The translations under genes and the position numbers were made by a program. Positions 49,781-59,237 of a DNA stretch of 64,000 nt are shown here, in pieces (positions within the stretch are counted from its first letter, which is position 1; every line of letters begins with the position of its first letter). A model generated the notes under the pieces. It worked only from the letters and a program-made list of their open reading frames with translations. It made no database searches and was not told where the DNA came from. The stretch is from Brucella anthropi_A (lineage in GTDB: Bacteria > Pseudomonadota > Alphaproteobacteria > Rhizobiales > Rhizobiaceae), in the NCBI RefSeq assembly GCF_046630315.1, contig NZ_LQBD01000014.1, positions 1-64,000 of the forward strand, read 5' to 3'.

Positions 49781-52450
49781 ATGACGGATCGTAGCAAGGA
49801 CAGGAAGGACAGGCAGCGCGCCGCGCGGGATGCCTTCCTGCGGCTCTTTTCCGGGGAAGGCGCCGCTCTGCGCCGCCTGCGTCTGCGCGCCTTCCTGTCG
49901 ATCGGCTTTGAGCGCTTCTGGCCTCTCGTCCTGCCGCTGATTCTGCTTGCCGGCCTGTTTGCCAGCCTGAGCTGGTTCGGCCTGTTCGGCATGATGCCGC
50001 GCTGGCTGCATATCGGCGTGCTGGCGCTGTTCGGCCTTGCCGGTCTCATTGCGCTCTACCTGCCGTTTCGGTTTCGCGCCCCGACGCAGAATGACGTTAC
50101 AAGCCGCATCGAGGCAATCAACAGTCTCGCCCACGAGCCGCTCGCCGTCCAGACGGGCAGCCTGGCAACCGGAGAACAGGATCCGTTCGCCGTCGCCCTG
50201 TGGCGGGAACACCAGCGCCGCATGGCGAACCGGCTGAGGAACCTGCAATCCGGCCTGCCCTATACGCGTGTTCCCGAACATGACCCCCTCGGCATCCGCG
50301 CGGTGATTGCCCTCCTTTTCGTAACGGCCTCTGCCTACAGCCTCAGCCCGCACAGCGGGCGCATTGCCGATGCGTTTCACATTCGTCCGGGCGACGGCAC
50401 CGCCGTTGCGCGCATCGATGCATGGGTAACGCCGCCGCGCTATACCGGGCGCGCGCCTGTCTTCCTGACCGCCACCAACGACGGCAACGAGGCCGCGATC
50501 ACCGTGCCTCAGGGCAGCATTCTCTCGGTCCGTGTGATCGGCGGCGGTTCCGAACGCCTGACCGCGACCGATGCGAGGGGCGAGCGCCGCGACGTGCAGC
50601 CGGTCAAAGCCGGCGAGGACCAGAAAGCGCCGTCCCAGGAAGCCCTCGTCGATGGAAGCCGCAATTTCCGCTATGATTTGCAGCAGGACGAAACCGTGGC
50701 GCTTTCCGGCACCGATGCCCGCTGGAAATTTTCCGTCACCCCGGACACTCCGCCGACGATCCGCTTCACGAAAGAGCCGGGACATGCGCTGAATGGCACG
50801 TTGCAGCTTTCCTACCAGATCGATGACGACTATGCGCCGGTGAAGGCCGAAGGCGAGATCGTTCCGCTCGACAATGACGATGACGAGGAAACCGCCCCGC
50901 TTTACGATGCGCCGGAACTGCCGCTGGCCCTGCCGCGCCGTGGCGTGAAGGACGCCACGACGTCGAAGGACCTGACCGAGCACCCATGGGCAGGCGAAAA
51001 GGTTGCGCTCACGCTTGTCGTGACGGATGCCGCAGGCCATACGGGGCGCAGCGAAACCAAGATCATCACCTTGCCGGAGCGCCCTTTCAGCAATCCGCTT
51101 GCCCGTGCCGTTGCCGAGCAGCGCCGCATTCTGGCGCTCGATGCGACCGAGCGCGATCATGTTCTCGACATGCTGTCGGCAATCACGCTTCGCCCCGAAG
51201 AAACCATCAGGAATGCCGCCCATTATCTGGGTCTGGTGACAATCCGCACCCGCCTGCGGCTGGCCAGAAGCGATGACGACCTGCGCGATACGGCCGACTA
51301 TATGTGGCAGGTTGCGCTCGGCATCGAGGACGGCAATCTTTCCACTGCCGAAAGGCGTCTGCGCCAAGCCCAGGAAGCCTTGCGCAACGCGCTTCAGAAC
51401 GGCGCTTCGCAGGAAGAAATCGAGAAGCTGACCGCCGAACTGCGCAAGGCCATGCAGGATTTCCTGCGGGAGTTTGCAGAGCGCCAGCAGCAAAATCCGA
51501 ATGCCCGTCGGCAGCCCCCCGACCCCAATGCGCGCATGATGACCGAAAAGGATTTGCAGCGCATGATGGACCAGATCGAGAACCTGGCGCGGCAGGGCTC
51601 ACGCGATCAGGCCGAACAATTACTGTCGCAATTGCAGAACCTGATGAACAATTTGCAGATGGGGCAGGCGCGGCAGGGCCAGCAAGGTCAGGGACAAGGC
51701 CAGCGGGGCCAGCAGGGCCAGATGCAGCAGCAGATGAACAAGCTCGGCGAGCTGATGCAGCGCCAGCAAAAGACGATGAACGAGACCTTCGATCTCGATC
51801 AGAAGATGCAGCGCCAGTTCGGCGGCAGCGACGACGAAGGCGAATTGGGCGACAACATGTTCCCCGGCGATGACGGCTCCATGGGGGGCGGTCAACCCGG
51901 CGGTGAAGCCGAAAACGGTCAGGGCCAGAACGGGCAGGACGGAAAAGGCGATATTCCGCCCGATATGGCGGAAGCCATGCGCAAGCTTCAGCAGCAGCAG
52001 AAAGACCTCCAGTCCGACCTGCAAAAGCTGATGGATGATTTGAAAGGCATGGGGCTGGAACCCGGCAAGGATTTTTCGGAGGCCGGAAAATCGATGGGCA
52101 ACGCCACGGATGCGCTCGGCCGCAGCGAAGGCGCGGAAGCAAACGACCAGCAGGGCAACGCGCTCGATGCGCTGCGTCGCGGCGGACGCGACATGATGCA
52201 GAAGATGCAGCAAGCCATGGGCCAGCAAGGCCAGGGCCAGAATGGCGCCAATGGTAATCGCGGCAAGGACCCGCTAGGACGCCAACAGGGCACCGGCGAC
52301 AGCGGGCTCAACGATGACGTCAAGATTCCCGGCGAAATCGATATTCAGCGCGCGCGGGAAATTCTCGACGAAATCCGCCGCAAGCTCGGCAATGCGCTGA
52401 CGCCGCAGATGGAGAAGGAATATTTGCAGCGCCTGCTGAAATTCGATTGA
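49781..52450 (+). CDS. TIGR02302 family / DUF4175 membrane protein
   Basis: An 889-residue protein of a family found in Rhizobiales. Two or three hydrophobic helices lie in the first 90 residues (LVLPLILLAGLFASLSWFGLFG, LHIGVLALFGLAGLIALYLPF), then a third near 165-180. The middle looks periplasmic, with beta-rich segments (about 210-480). The C-terminal 350 residues are helical and extraordinarily rich in Gln, Gly, Met and Asp, with GQQGQGQGQRGQQGQM-type repeats. Function unknown; a structural or cell-envelope role is inferred. It lies downstream of lysA. Confidence 0.86.
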   Translation: MTDRSKDRKDRQRAARDAFLRLFSGEGAALRRLRLRAFLSIGFERFWPLVLPLILLAGLFASLSWFGLFGMMPRWLHIGVLALFGLAGLIALYLPFRFRAPTQNDVTSRIEAINSLAHEPLAVQTGSLATGEQDPFAVALWREHQRRMANRLRNLQSGLPYTRVPEHDPLGIRAVIALLFVTASAYSLSPHSGRIADAFHIRPGDGTAVARIDAWVTPPRYTGRAPVFLTATNDGNEAAITVPQGSILSVRVIGGGSERLTATDARGERRDVQPVKAGEDQKAPSQEALVDGSRNFRYDLQQDETVALSGTDARWKFSVTPDTPPTIRFTKEPGHALNGTLQLSYQIDDDYAPVKAEGEIVPLDNDDDEETAPLYDAPELPLALPRRGVKDATTSKDLTEHPWAGEKVALTLVVTDAAGHTGRSETKIITLPERPFSNPLARAVAEQRRILALDATERDHVLDMLSAITLRPEETIRNAAHYLGLVTIRTRLRLARSDDDLRDTADYMWQVALGIEDGNLSTAERRLRQAQEALRNALQNGASQEEIEKLTAELRKAMQDFLREFAERQQQNPNARRQPPDPNARMMTEKDLQRMMDQIENLARQGSRDQAEQLLSQLQNLMNNLQMGQARQGQQGQGQGQRGQQGQMQQQMNKLGELMQRQQKTMNETFDLDQKMQRQFGGSDDEGELGDNMFPGDDGSMGGGQPGGEAENGQGQNGQDGKGDIPPDMAEAMRKLQQQQKDLQSDLQKLMDDLKGMGLEPGKDFSEAGKSMGNATDALGRSEGAEANDQQGNALDALRRGGRDMMQKMQQAMGQQGQGQNGANGNRGKDPLGRQQGTGDSGLNDDVKIPGEIDIQRAREILDEIRRKLGNALTPQMEKEYLQRLLKFD

Positions 52451-52476
52451 TCTGATGGCACAGACGCCGGGCGGGG

Positions 52477-53013
52477 TTATTCCATCACCCGGCCAACATA
52501 AGGCAGCTGGCGGAAAGCGTGTCCGACATCCATGCCATAGCCGACGACAAAATAATCCGGGCACTCGAAAGCCACGAAATCGGCATCGAGATCGACCTTG
52601 CGGCGCACGCTCTTGTCGAGAAGAACAGCGATGGAAACACTGCGCGCACCGCGTTCCAGCATGAGTTCGCGCACGAATTTCAATGTCTTGCCGGATTCCA
52701 GAATATCGTCGATCAGCAGCACGTCGCGGTCACGCACATCGCTGTCGATATCGCGCAGCAGGCGCACTTCCGTGCTGGTCGTGCCCTTGCCATAGCTCGA
52801 AACGGTGATGAATTCGACATCGGGCTCCACACCGGCATCGTGCATGGCGCGGATGAGATCGGCTGCAAAGATGAAGGAGCCTTTCAGGATCGAAATCGTC
52901 AGCAGATTGTGGAACTTGCGTTCGGCAATGGCCTTGGCGAGGTCGAGATTGCGTCCGACAATCTCATCCGGGCCAAAGAGCACTTCGATTGTCTTGCCAC
53001 CAACTTCGGGCAT
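52477..53013 (-). CDS. hpt: Hypoxanthine phosphoribosyltransferase
   Basis: A 178-residue purine salvage enzyme that adds phosphoribose to hypoxanthine (and guanine). The PRPP motif VLLIDDILESGKT, the flexible loop SSYGKGTTSTEVR and the base-contact VAFECPDYFVVGYGMD are complete. The start follows AGGAGAAGCAGCAG; the frame extends 54 codons further without homology. It is divergent from a methyltransferase gene. Confidence 0.94.
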   Translation of the reverse strand: MPEVGGKTIEVLFGPDEIVGRNLDLAKAIAERKFHNLLTISILKGSFIFAADLIRAMHDAGVEPDVEFITVSSYGKGTTSTEVRLLRDIDSDVRDRDVLLIDDILESGKTLKFVRELMLERGARSVSIAVLLDKSVRRKVDLDADFVAFECPDYFVVGYGMDVGHAFRQLPYVGRVME

Positions 53014-53177
53014 CTGCTGCTTCTCCTGATCGTTCGCTTTCGCGCAGATTTCGGCCCCATCAAAGGCACCGGAAAGGCTCGCTCTATAGCATGGTTTGAG
53101 GAAATTGCACCCCATCTGATAAAGATGCCCCGGCTTCTCCATTTCCCAGCGTCGAGAATTCATATAGCGTGGCATCC

Positions 53178-53957
53178 ATGCATCCGGACATCATCGAACT
53201 GCGATCATTTTACGACACGACATTGGGCCATCTCGCCGAGCGCGCGATCCGCATGGCATTGGCCGGACTGTGGGGGCATGTGCCGGGCGAGCGGCTTGTC
53301 GGCATGGGCTACAGCCTGCCCTATCTCGACCGGTTCGGCGCCGATACCGAACGCACCTTCGCCTTCATGCCGGCGGGCCAGGGAGCCGTGGCGTGGCCTT
53401 CGGCTGAAAAAACGGCAACAGCGCTTGTTTTCGACGAGGAGCTGCCGCTGCCCGATTCCTCGATCGACCGCGTGCTGATGGTCCATGCGCTGGAATATGC
53501 GGAAAACTCGACGGAAACGCTGAAAGAGATGTGGCGCATCCTCGCCCCCAATGGGCGGCTCGTCATCGTGGTGCCGAACCGGCGGGGCCTGTGGGCGCGC
53601 TTCGAGCACACGCCTTTCGGCAGCGGGCGACCCTACAGCCGCACCCAGCTCACCACCTTGCTGCGGGAAGCCAATTTCACGGTCAGCGAGGTCAGCGACG
53701 CCCTGCATTTTCCACCCGCCACGCGCCGGTGGATGATGCGGCCATGCCTGGCGCTGGAAGGCATGGGACGGCGGCTGTGGCCGGTCTTTTCGGGCGTTCT
53801 GGTTGTGGAGGCGCAAAAGCGGCTCTATCAGGGACTGCCCGTCGCCCAGCGCTCGTCGCGCCGCGTTTTCGTTCCGGTTCTCGCACCGCAAGGAACACCT
53901 GTCGGCGGATTGCGGAAAGCCCCGGCGCGACCGCACAAACCGGATCATAAAAACTAG
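53178..53957 (+). CDS. SAM-dependent methyltransferase (methyltransferase type 11)
   Basis: A protein of about 259 residues with a class I methyltransferase fold. The SAM loop is degenerate (LVGMGYSLPYLDRF), but VLMVHALEYAENSTETLKEMWRILAPNGRLVIVVPNR is the typical motif II/III block. A C-terminal region with basic residues follows. The substrate is unknown. ATG at 53178 is preferred over the GTG at 53169. It lies between hpt and hisC. Confidence 0.82.
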   Translation: MHPDIIELRSFYDTTLGHLAERAIRMALAGLWGHVPGERLVGMGYSLPYLDRFGADTERTFAFMPAGQGAVAWPSAEKTATALVFDEELPLPDSSIDRVLMVHALEYAENSTETLKEMWRILAPNGRLVIVVPNRRGLWARFEHTPFGSGRPYSRTQLTTLLREANFTVSEVSDALHFPPATRRWMMRPCLALEGMGRRLWPVFSGVLVVEAQKRLYQGLPVAQRSSRRVFVPVLAPQGTPVGGLRKAPARPHKPDHKN

Positions 53958-54101
53958 CACATTTGCGCATCAACGCCCGCAAAAACGTACAGTTGCGGCG
54001 ATCCATACCTGTCACCGGGCAATGTTTTTCTCGACTTGAACGCAATGGCGGGATATGCCCCATCATACCTTCAACATCGACCTTTTGGCGGAGCCAAAAT
54101 C

Positions 54102-55208
54102 ATGACCGATACGCAGAACCTTACCCGTCCCCAGCCCAAGGCAGGCCTGCTCGACATCGCAGCCTATGTGCCCGGCAAGGAACATGTGGAAGGCGTTGCC
54201 AAGGTCTATAAGCTCTCCTCCAACGAAACGCCGATCGGTCCAAGCCCGCATGCGGTCGAAGCCTATCGCCACGCAGGCGAAAAACTGGAGCTTTATCCTG
54301 ATGGACAGGCGCTGGCGCTGCGCGAGGCCATCGCCGAGACACAGGGGCTCAACATGGCCAATATCCTGTGCGGCAACGGCTCCGATGAGCTGCTCGGCCT
54401 GATCTGCCAGACCTATCTTGCACCGGGCGACGAGGCCATCATCACCGAACACGGTTTTGCCGTCTACAAGATCCAGACGCTGGGCGCTGGCGCAACGCCG
54501 GTGACGGTCAAGGAAAAGAACGAGCGGATCGACGTGGACGCCATTCTGGCTGGCCTGTCGCCGCGCACGAAGATTGTCTTCATCGCCAATCCGGCCAACC
54601 CGACGGGCACCTATCTGCCTTTTGAGGAAGTCCGTCGCCTGCATGCCGGGCTGCCGAAGCACGTGCTTCTGGTTCTCGATGCGGCCTATGCCGAATATGT
54701 CCGCCGCAATGATTATGAATCCGGCCTCGAACTCGTTTCATCGAACGAGAATGTCGTCATGACGCGCACCTTCTCGAAAATCCACGGCCTGCCGGGCCTG
54801 CGTATCGGCTGGATGTATGCACCGCTGCACGTGGTCGATGCCGTCAATCGCATCCGCGGCCCGTTCAACATGAATTCTGCCGCCATTGCCGCCGGTGCGG
54901 CTGCGATCCGCGATCGCGCCCATGTCGAAAAGTCGATCACCTACAACGACAAATGGCTTGGCTGGCTGACAGAGGAGTTCACCCGGCTTGGCCTCAGGGT
55001 AACGCCATCGGTGACGAACTTCCTGCTGATCCATTTCCCCGACGATGCCGCCCACTCGGCTGACAAGGCCGACGAATGGCTCTCGAAGCGCGGCTATATC
55101 CTGCGTCGCGTCGGCGGTTACGGTTTCCCCAATGCGTTGCGCATGACGGTGGGGCCGGAAGAAGCCAATCGCGGCGTCGTCGCTGCCCTGAGCGAATTTT
55201 TGAAGTAA
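54102..55208 (+). CDS. hisC: Histidinol-phosphate aminotransferase
   Basis: A 368-residue PLP aminotransferase of fold type I, acting in histidine synthesis and often also on aromatic 2-oxo acids. LSSNETPIGPSP (about 41-52), the PLP contact NPANPTGTY and the lysine loop TFSKIHGLPGLRIGW are present. GGAG lies 9-10 bases before the ATG; the frame extends 22 codons upstream without a better site. Four bases separate it from tyrC, so the pair may be coupled for aromatic amino acids. Confidence 0.95.
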   Translation: MTDTQNLTRPQPKAGLLDIAAYVPGKEHVEGVAKVYKLSSNETPIGPSPHAVEAYRHAGEKLELYPDGQALALREAIAETQGLNMANILCGNGSDELLGLICQTYLAPGDEAIITEHGFAVYKIQTLGAGATPVTVKEKNERIDVDAILAGLSPRTKIVFIANPANPTGTYLPFEEVRRLHAGLPKHVLLVLDAAYAEYVRRNDYESGLELVSSNENVVMTRTFSKIHGLPGLRIGWMYAPLHVVDAVNRIRGPFNMNSAAIAAGAAAIRDRAHVEKSITYNDKWLGWLTEEFTRLGLRVTPSVTNFLLIHFPDDAAHSADKADEWLSKRGYILRRVGGYGFPNALRMTVGPEEANRGVVAALSEFLK

Positions 55209-55212
55209 ATCC

Positions 55213-56151
55213 ATGTCCACGGTTCATTTCGACAAGATCGCCCTCATCGGCATCGGCCTCATCGGTTCCTCGCTGGCCCGCGTCATCCGGCGTGAGAAGC
55301 TCGCCGATCACATCGCCATTGCAACCCGCAGCAGCGAAACGCTGAAACGCGCCGAAGAACTGGGGCTTGGCGACAGCTACACCACCGACAGCACCGAGGC
55401 CGTCAGGGACGCCGATCTGGTGATCGTATCGGTGCCGGTCGGCTCGTCAGGCACTGTCGCGCGCCAGATCGCGGCAAACCTCAAACCCGGCGCCATCGTC
55501 ACGGATGTCGGCTCCACCAAGGCTTCCGTGATCGCGCAGATGCAGCCGGAACTGCCGGAGAATGTGCATTTCATTCCCGGCCATCCGCTGGCGGGCACGG
55601 AATATTCCGGCCCCGACGCTGGCTTTGCGGAACTCTTCACCAACCGCTGGTGCATCCTGACGCCCCTGCCCGATACGGATGAGGCGGCGCTGGAAAGGCT
55701 GAGCGATTTCTGGATCGCCTGCGGTTCGCGGCTTGACCGCATGGACCCGCAGCACCATGACCTGGTGCTGGCCATCGTCTCGCATCTGCCGCATATCATC
55801 GCCTACAACATTGTCGGCACGGCCAGCGATCTGGAACAGGTGACGAAGTCGGAAGTCATCAAATATTCCGCTTCCGGTTTCCGTGATTTCACCCGCCTTG
55901 CGGCGTCCGACCCGACGATGTGGCGCGACGTCTGCCTGCATAACAAGGATGCGATCCTCGAAATGCTCGGGCGTTTTTCGGAGGATCTGGCCTCGCTGCA
56001 GCGCTCGATACGCTGGGGCGACGGCGAAGCGCTGTTTGATCTTTTCACACGCACGCGCGCTGTCCGCCGCGGCATTATCGATGCGGGTCAGGAAGTGGAT
56101 GCACCTGATTTCGGCCGTCAGGCCGCGACACGGACGAGTGAAAAGAAGTAG
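55213..56151 (+). CDS. tyrC: Prephenate/arogenate dehydrogenase (cyclohexadienyl dehydrogenase)
   Basis: A 312-residue NAD(P)-dependent enzyme for tyrosine synthesis. The nucleotide motif GIGLIGSSLAR is near residue 13. The conserved catalytic His region is in GHPLAGTEYSGPDAGF and the C-terminal helix SHLPHIIAYNIVG. Alphaproteobacterial members can use prephenate and arogenate. It follows hisC directly. Confidence 0.93.
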   Translation: MSTVHFDKIALIGIGLIGSSLARVIRREKLADHIAIATRSSETLKRAEELGLGDSYTTDSTEAVRDADLVIVSVPVGSSGTVARQIAANLKPGAIVTDVGSTKASVIAQMQPELPENVHFIPGHPLAGTEYSGPDAGFAELFTNRWCILTPLPDTDEAALERLSDFWIACGSRLDRMDPQHHDLVLAIVSHLPHIIAYNIVGTASDLEQVTKSEVIKYSASGFRDFTRLAASDPTMWRDVCLHNKDAILEMLGRFSEDLASLQRSIRWGDGEALFDLFTRTRAVRRGIIDAGQEVDAPDFGRQAATRTSEKK

Positions 56152-56174
56152 GAAACGCATAGGGCAGCAAACAT

Positions 56175-56222
56175 ACTGCCCTACTGCCTTACTGCCCTAT
56201 TTCCTTACTCCCCTACTCCCCT
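56175..56222. repeat. Degenerate octamer tandem repeat (ACTGCCCT / AGGGCAGT family)
   Basis: Six consecutive octamers: ACTGCCCT, ACTGCCTT, ACTGCCCT, ATTTCCTT, ACTCCCCT, ACTCCCCT. On the other strand the unit is AGGGCAGT, the unit of the hypervariable octamer loci used for Brucella strain typing. Only two copies are exact, so this array is probably frozen. The last unit overlaps the stop codon of the DUF2125 gene. Confidence 0.7.
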
Positions 56223-57240
56223 AAAGCACCGGCAGGCGCCCGAGCGGAATAAATCCGGCGCTGGCCTTGCCCTTGCGGACAGCGATCTCCATCACGGGAT
56301 TGCCGTTTTCGTCTTTCGGCATGGCCGAGAGAGCAAACAGAATGGTGGCGATGTTGCCGCCATGCTCGGGGAATACGGTCTGTCCCGCCTGCGCCAGCGA
56401 TTGCGGGTTGACGAGCGTAAGCTTGATATCGGCATCGATCAGCCCGTCACCATCGACCGAAAACGGCCCGGCAACGGAAATCATGGCTCCATTGGGCATG
56501 GACAGGAACGCCTGGTTGACCGTGCCGGAATGGCCGCGCAGCCGCTGTTGAAAAGGCACATCGCTCCTTGCGAGCAGCGTCGCGGCATCGGCGATGTCAA
56601 TATCCGCCACACCGTCGATTTCAGGGCTGGTGGCGCTGCCGATCGCCGCCTTGTCAAGCTTCAAGCCGGCAAAGCGGCCATTGATCTTCAAGGCGCCATC
56701 CGCCTCGCTCATGCGGAAATCCATCTGCTCAAGCGTGCTGAGGGGCTCGGTCTTGGTGGCTTCGGTGCGAAGGCCGACCGCGACCTCACGGGCGGCCAGC
56801 TCGATTTCGGTCGGGAATGGACGCGCCAGCCGGGTGTTGGAGGTAAACTTGCTCCAGTTGACTTCCAGCGGGGCTAGTCCCGGAAACTCGATGAAGGCCG
56901 GGCCGGTCAGATCGTTCGAGAGCGAACGCGGCGCATAGACCGGAAAGCCCGAGGTGAAACGCCCGGCGCGGAAGGACATGCCTTCGGAAGGGCGCTGCCA
57001 GGAGATGCTGTCGCAGATGACATTCACGCGCAAGGGATAGCCGCCCATATGCAGCTCTTCGCATTTCACGCCCACACCCTGCGCGGCAAGCCTGGCCATG
57101 TCGGCCCTGGCGCGCGCCTCAAGCCTGTTTGCGATATAGAACCAGCCCGCCGTATAGCCGGCAGCAAGGACAAGGAGAATGACGATAAGCGCGATCGGAC
57201 GCTTTCTGGCTTTCGGTGCGTTCATTCCAGTATGCGCCAT
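56221..57240 (-). CDS. DUF2125 domain-containing protein
   Basis: A 339-residue protein anchored by one N-terminal helix (about 16-37, IALIVILLVLAAGYTAGWFYIAN), the rest periplasmic. It has the DUF2125 pattern GVKCEELHMGGYPLRVNVICDSISW in the first 75 residues and a repeated beta-rich body, rather like AsmA-family tubes. Function unknown in alphaproteobacteria. The start follows AAGGCTTTTGAA. Its stop codon falls in the octamer repeat. Confidence 0.88.
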   Translation of the reverse strand: MAHTGMNAPKARKRPIALIVILLVLAAGYTAGWFYIANRLEARARADMARLAAQGVGVKCEELHMGGYPLRVNVICDSISWQRPSEGMSFRAGRFTSGFPVYAPRSLSNDLTGPAFIEFPGLAPLEVNWSKFTSNTRLARPFPTEIELAAREVAVGLRTEATKTEPLSTLEQMDFRMSEADGALKINGRFAGLKLDKAAIGSATSPEIDGVADIDIADAATLLARSDVPFQQRLRGHSGTVNQAFLSMPNGAMISVAGPFSVDGDGLIDADIKLTLVNPQSLAQAGQTVFPEHGGNIATILFALSAMPKDENGNPVMEIAVRKGKASAGFIPLGRLPVL

Positions 57241-57437
57241 TTCAAAAGCCTTACATTAAATCAGACGGTTGCACGAGCCTCGCTCCGGGCCGGATGAAAT
57301 ATCCCGGCCCCGATATGTTTTGCTCCCCCCGACTGTTGGCCATATTATGGCAGGAATGTGCCTTGTGAAGCGATGAGGAAGAAAAATCGAGGGATATCCG
57401 TTGATTACCGGTGGAAATCAGCGTTCAGTGATCCATT

Positions 57438-58028
57438 ATGGACACCCTCATGACCACACCTCGCAATGACAGTCGGATGAACGATTTCTGGGTTTTCGGC
57501 TACGGCTCGCTGATGTGGCGGCCGGGCTTCGCGCATGTGGAAACGGTGCGCGCGCGGCTTTACGGCTACAGGCGGAGTCTGTGCATCTATTCGCATGTCC
57601 ATCGCGGAACGCCGGATAGACCGGGTCTTGTTCTGGGATTGGATGCCGGCGGTTCGTGCCTCGGCATCGCTTTTCGCGTGCCCGGCGACATGTCGGGCGA
57701 AGTGATGACCTATCTGCGCGAAAGGGAGATGTCGAATCAGGTTTACCACGAAAGGCAGCTGCGCCTGCGTCTGGCCGATGGGCGCACGGTGGATGCGATC
57801 ACCTATGTCGCCGACCGCCGCCACGTCCAGTATGCCGGGTCCCTGTCGGCCGAAAATGCAGCGGCAATCGTCGCCTCGGCCCGCGGCGATTCCGGCGCCA
57901 ATGTGGATTATGTCGCCAATACGCTCCAGCATCTGCGCAACATGCGCGTGCGCGACCATTGGCTGGAACATGTCAACGATCTCATTCACGGCAATATTCA
58001 ACGACAATGCGGCGGTTCAGGCGGCTGA
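57438..58028 (+). CDS. Gamma-glutamylcyclotransferase, ChaC-like
   Basis: A 196-residue enzyme of the ChaC family that cleaves glutathione to 5-oxoproline and Cys-Gly. The ligand-binding loop YGSLMW begins near residue 22, and the catalytic Glu is in the segment GEVMTYLREREM. The strongest homology starts at DFWVFGYGSLMW, so a start at 57450 or 57477 (MNDFWVF) is also possible. It is divergent from DUF2125. Confidence 0.9.
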   Translation: MDTLMTTPRNDSRMNDFWVFGYGSLMWRPGFAHVETVRARLYGYRRSLCIYSHVHRGTPDRPGLVLGLDAGGSCLGIAFRVPGDMSGEVMTYLREREMSNQVYHERQLRLRLADGRTVDAITYVADRRHVQYAGSLSAENAAAIVASARGDSGANVDYVANTLQHLRNMRVRDHWLEHVNDLIHGNIQRQCGGSGG

Positions 58029-58131
58029 AAGCGCTTGCTGCGCCTCTCAAAATTTCCGGCGTCCGCGCGCTCAGCCCTTGTTCTTGCCCCATGCAACCGC
58101 TACATCTCGGCCAATTGCCAAGGAGGCCCTC

Positions 58132-58422
58132 ATGATCGCATTGTTCCGCACCATTGATCTGGCGCTCGATATCTACACCTATATCATCATTGCGAGCGCC
58201 ATTTTCTCATGGCTCTATGCGTTCAATGTCGTCAATTCCGGCAACCGTTTCGTGGCCTCGATCGGGGAATTTCTCTACAAGGTGACAGAGCCGGTCCTGC
58301 GCCCGATCCGCAATCTCCTGCCCAATCTCGGCGGCATCGATATTTCACCGATCATCCTGCTGCTGATTATCTTCTTCATCCGCCAGTTCATGTGGACGAC
58401 GCTGCTGCCGCTTTTCCTGTAA
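58132..58422 (+). CDS. YggT family membrane protein
   Basis: A 96-residue inner-membrane protein with two or three hydrophobic segments (IYTYIIIASAIFSWLYAF, ISPIILLLIIFFIRQFMW) and the family motif TEPVLRPIRNLLPNLGGIDISP. It is an uncharacterised protein often near cell-division genes and yggS. A near-perfect ribosome site (AAGGAGG) precedes the ATG. The frame opening 118 codons earlier is inside chaC. Confidence 0.94.
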   Translation: MIALFRTIDLALDIYTYIIIASAIFSWLYAFNVVNSGNRFVASIGEFLYKVTEPVLRPIRNLLPNLGGIDISPIILLLIIFFIRQFMWTTLLPLFL

Positions 58423-58440
58423 GCGCATCATAAGCAAGCC

Positions 58441-58482
58441 TGGAGCATTTCCTGTTTTGATTGAATCATTGAAAATGCTCCA
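58441..58482. repeat. Imperfect palindromic repeat (TGGAGCATTT type)
   Basis: TGGAGCATTT (58441-58450) pairs with AAATGCTCCA (58473-58482). The core GAGCATTTCC resembles the head of the modular repeats elsewhere in the window, but the rest differs. Confidence 0.45.
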
Positions 58483-58507
58483 TCTGCTTGTTTTTAAACA
58501 TGTCTCC

Positions 58508-58547
58508 AAAACAAAAGCGCCCGGACATTGCCGGGCGCTTTTGTTTT
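58508..58547. terminator. Bidirectional terminator between yggT-type gene and ppa
   Basis: A 17-bp perfect stem, AAAACAAAAGCGCCCGG / CCGGGCGCTTTTGTTTT (58508-58524 with 58531-58547), with a six-base loop and T-runs on both strands. Confidence 0.93.
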
Positions 58548-58569
58548 CAATAGGTCGGATAGCTGTCGC

Positions 58570-59100
58570 TTACTTGCCCTTGGCGCGCTCGATAGCTTCC
58601 ACGATGAACTTGCGGGCGTAATCTTCGTCGCCCCAATCGCCGATCTTGACCCACTTGCCGGGCTCCAGATCCTTGTAGTGTTCGAAGAAGTGCGCGATCT
58701 GCTTGAGCGTGATCTCCGGCATATCGGTATAATCGTGGATCTTCTCGTAGCGGCGCGTCAGGTGCGGCGACGGAACGGCGATGATCTTCTCGTCCTTGCC
58801 GGAATTGTCTTCCATGACCAGCACGCCGATCGGGCGCACATTGATGACGCAGCCGGGGATCAGCGGGCGGGTGTTGCAGACGAGCACGTCGATCGGATCG
58901 CCATCTTCCGAAAGCGTATGCGGCACGAAGCCGTAATTGCCCGGATAGGTCATTGGCGTATACAGGAAGCGGTCGACGATGAGGGCGCCGGCCTTCTTGT
59001 CCATCTCGTACTTGATCGGCTGGCCGCCGACAGGCACTTCAATGATGACGTTGACGTCTTCAGGAGGATTGGAGCCGATGGAGATGGCATCAATATTCAT
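58570..59100 (-). CDS. ppa: Inorganic pyrophosphatase
   Basis: A 176-residue family I soluble pyrophosphatase that hydrolyses PPi to drive biosynthesis. The metal-binding DGDPIDVLV (near 65-73) and the YEMDKKAGALIVDRFLYT block are conserved. AGGACAC precedes the ATG. It stands alone, ending at a bidirectional terminator. Confidence 0.97.
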   Translation of the reverse strand: MNIDAISIGSNPPEDVNVIIEVPVGGQPIKYEMDKKAGALIVDRFLYTPMTYPGNYGFVPHTLSEDGDPIDVLVCNTRPLIPGCVINVRPIGVLVMEDNSGKDEKIIAVPSPHLTRRYEKIHDYTDMPEITLKQIAHFFEHYKDLEPGKWVKIGDWGDEDYARKFIVEAIERAKGK

Positions 59101-59237
59101 GATGTGTCCTTTCGTGTCGGGCTCTGATAACGGGTTTCAGGGTTGCGCGCAAGAAAAACGAAAGTCGAAGAAAACGCGGCGAATTGTCGTTCTCGCAACG
59201 CAATTGAACGTGATCAGGCCGTTACCATGCTGTGAAG

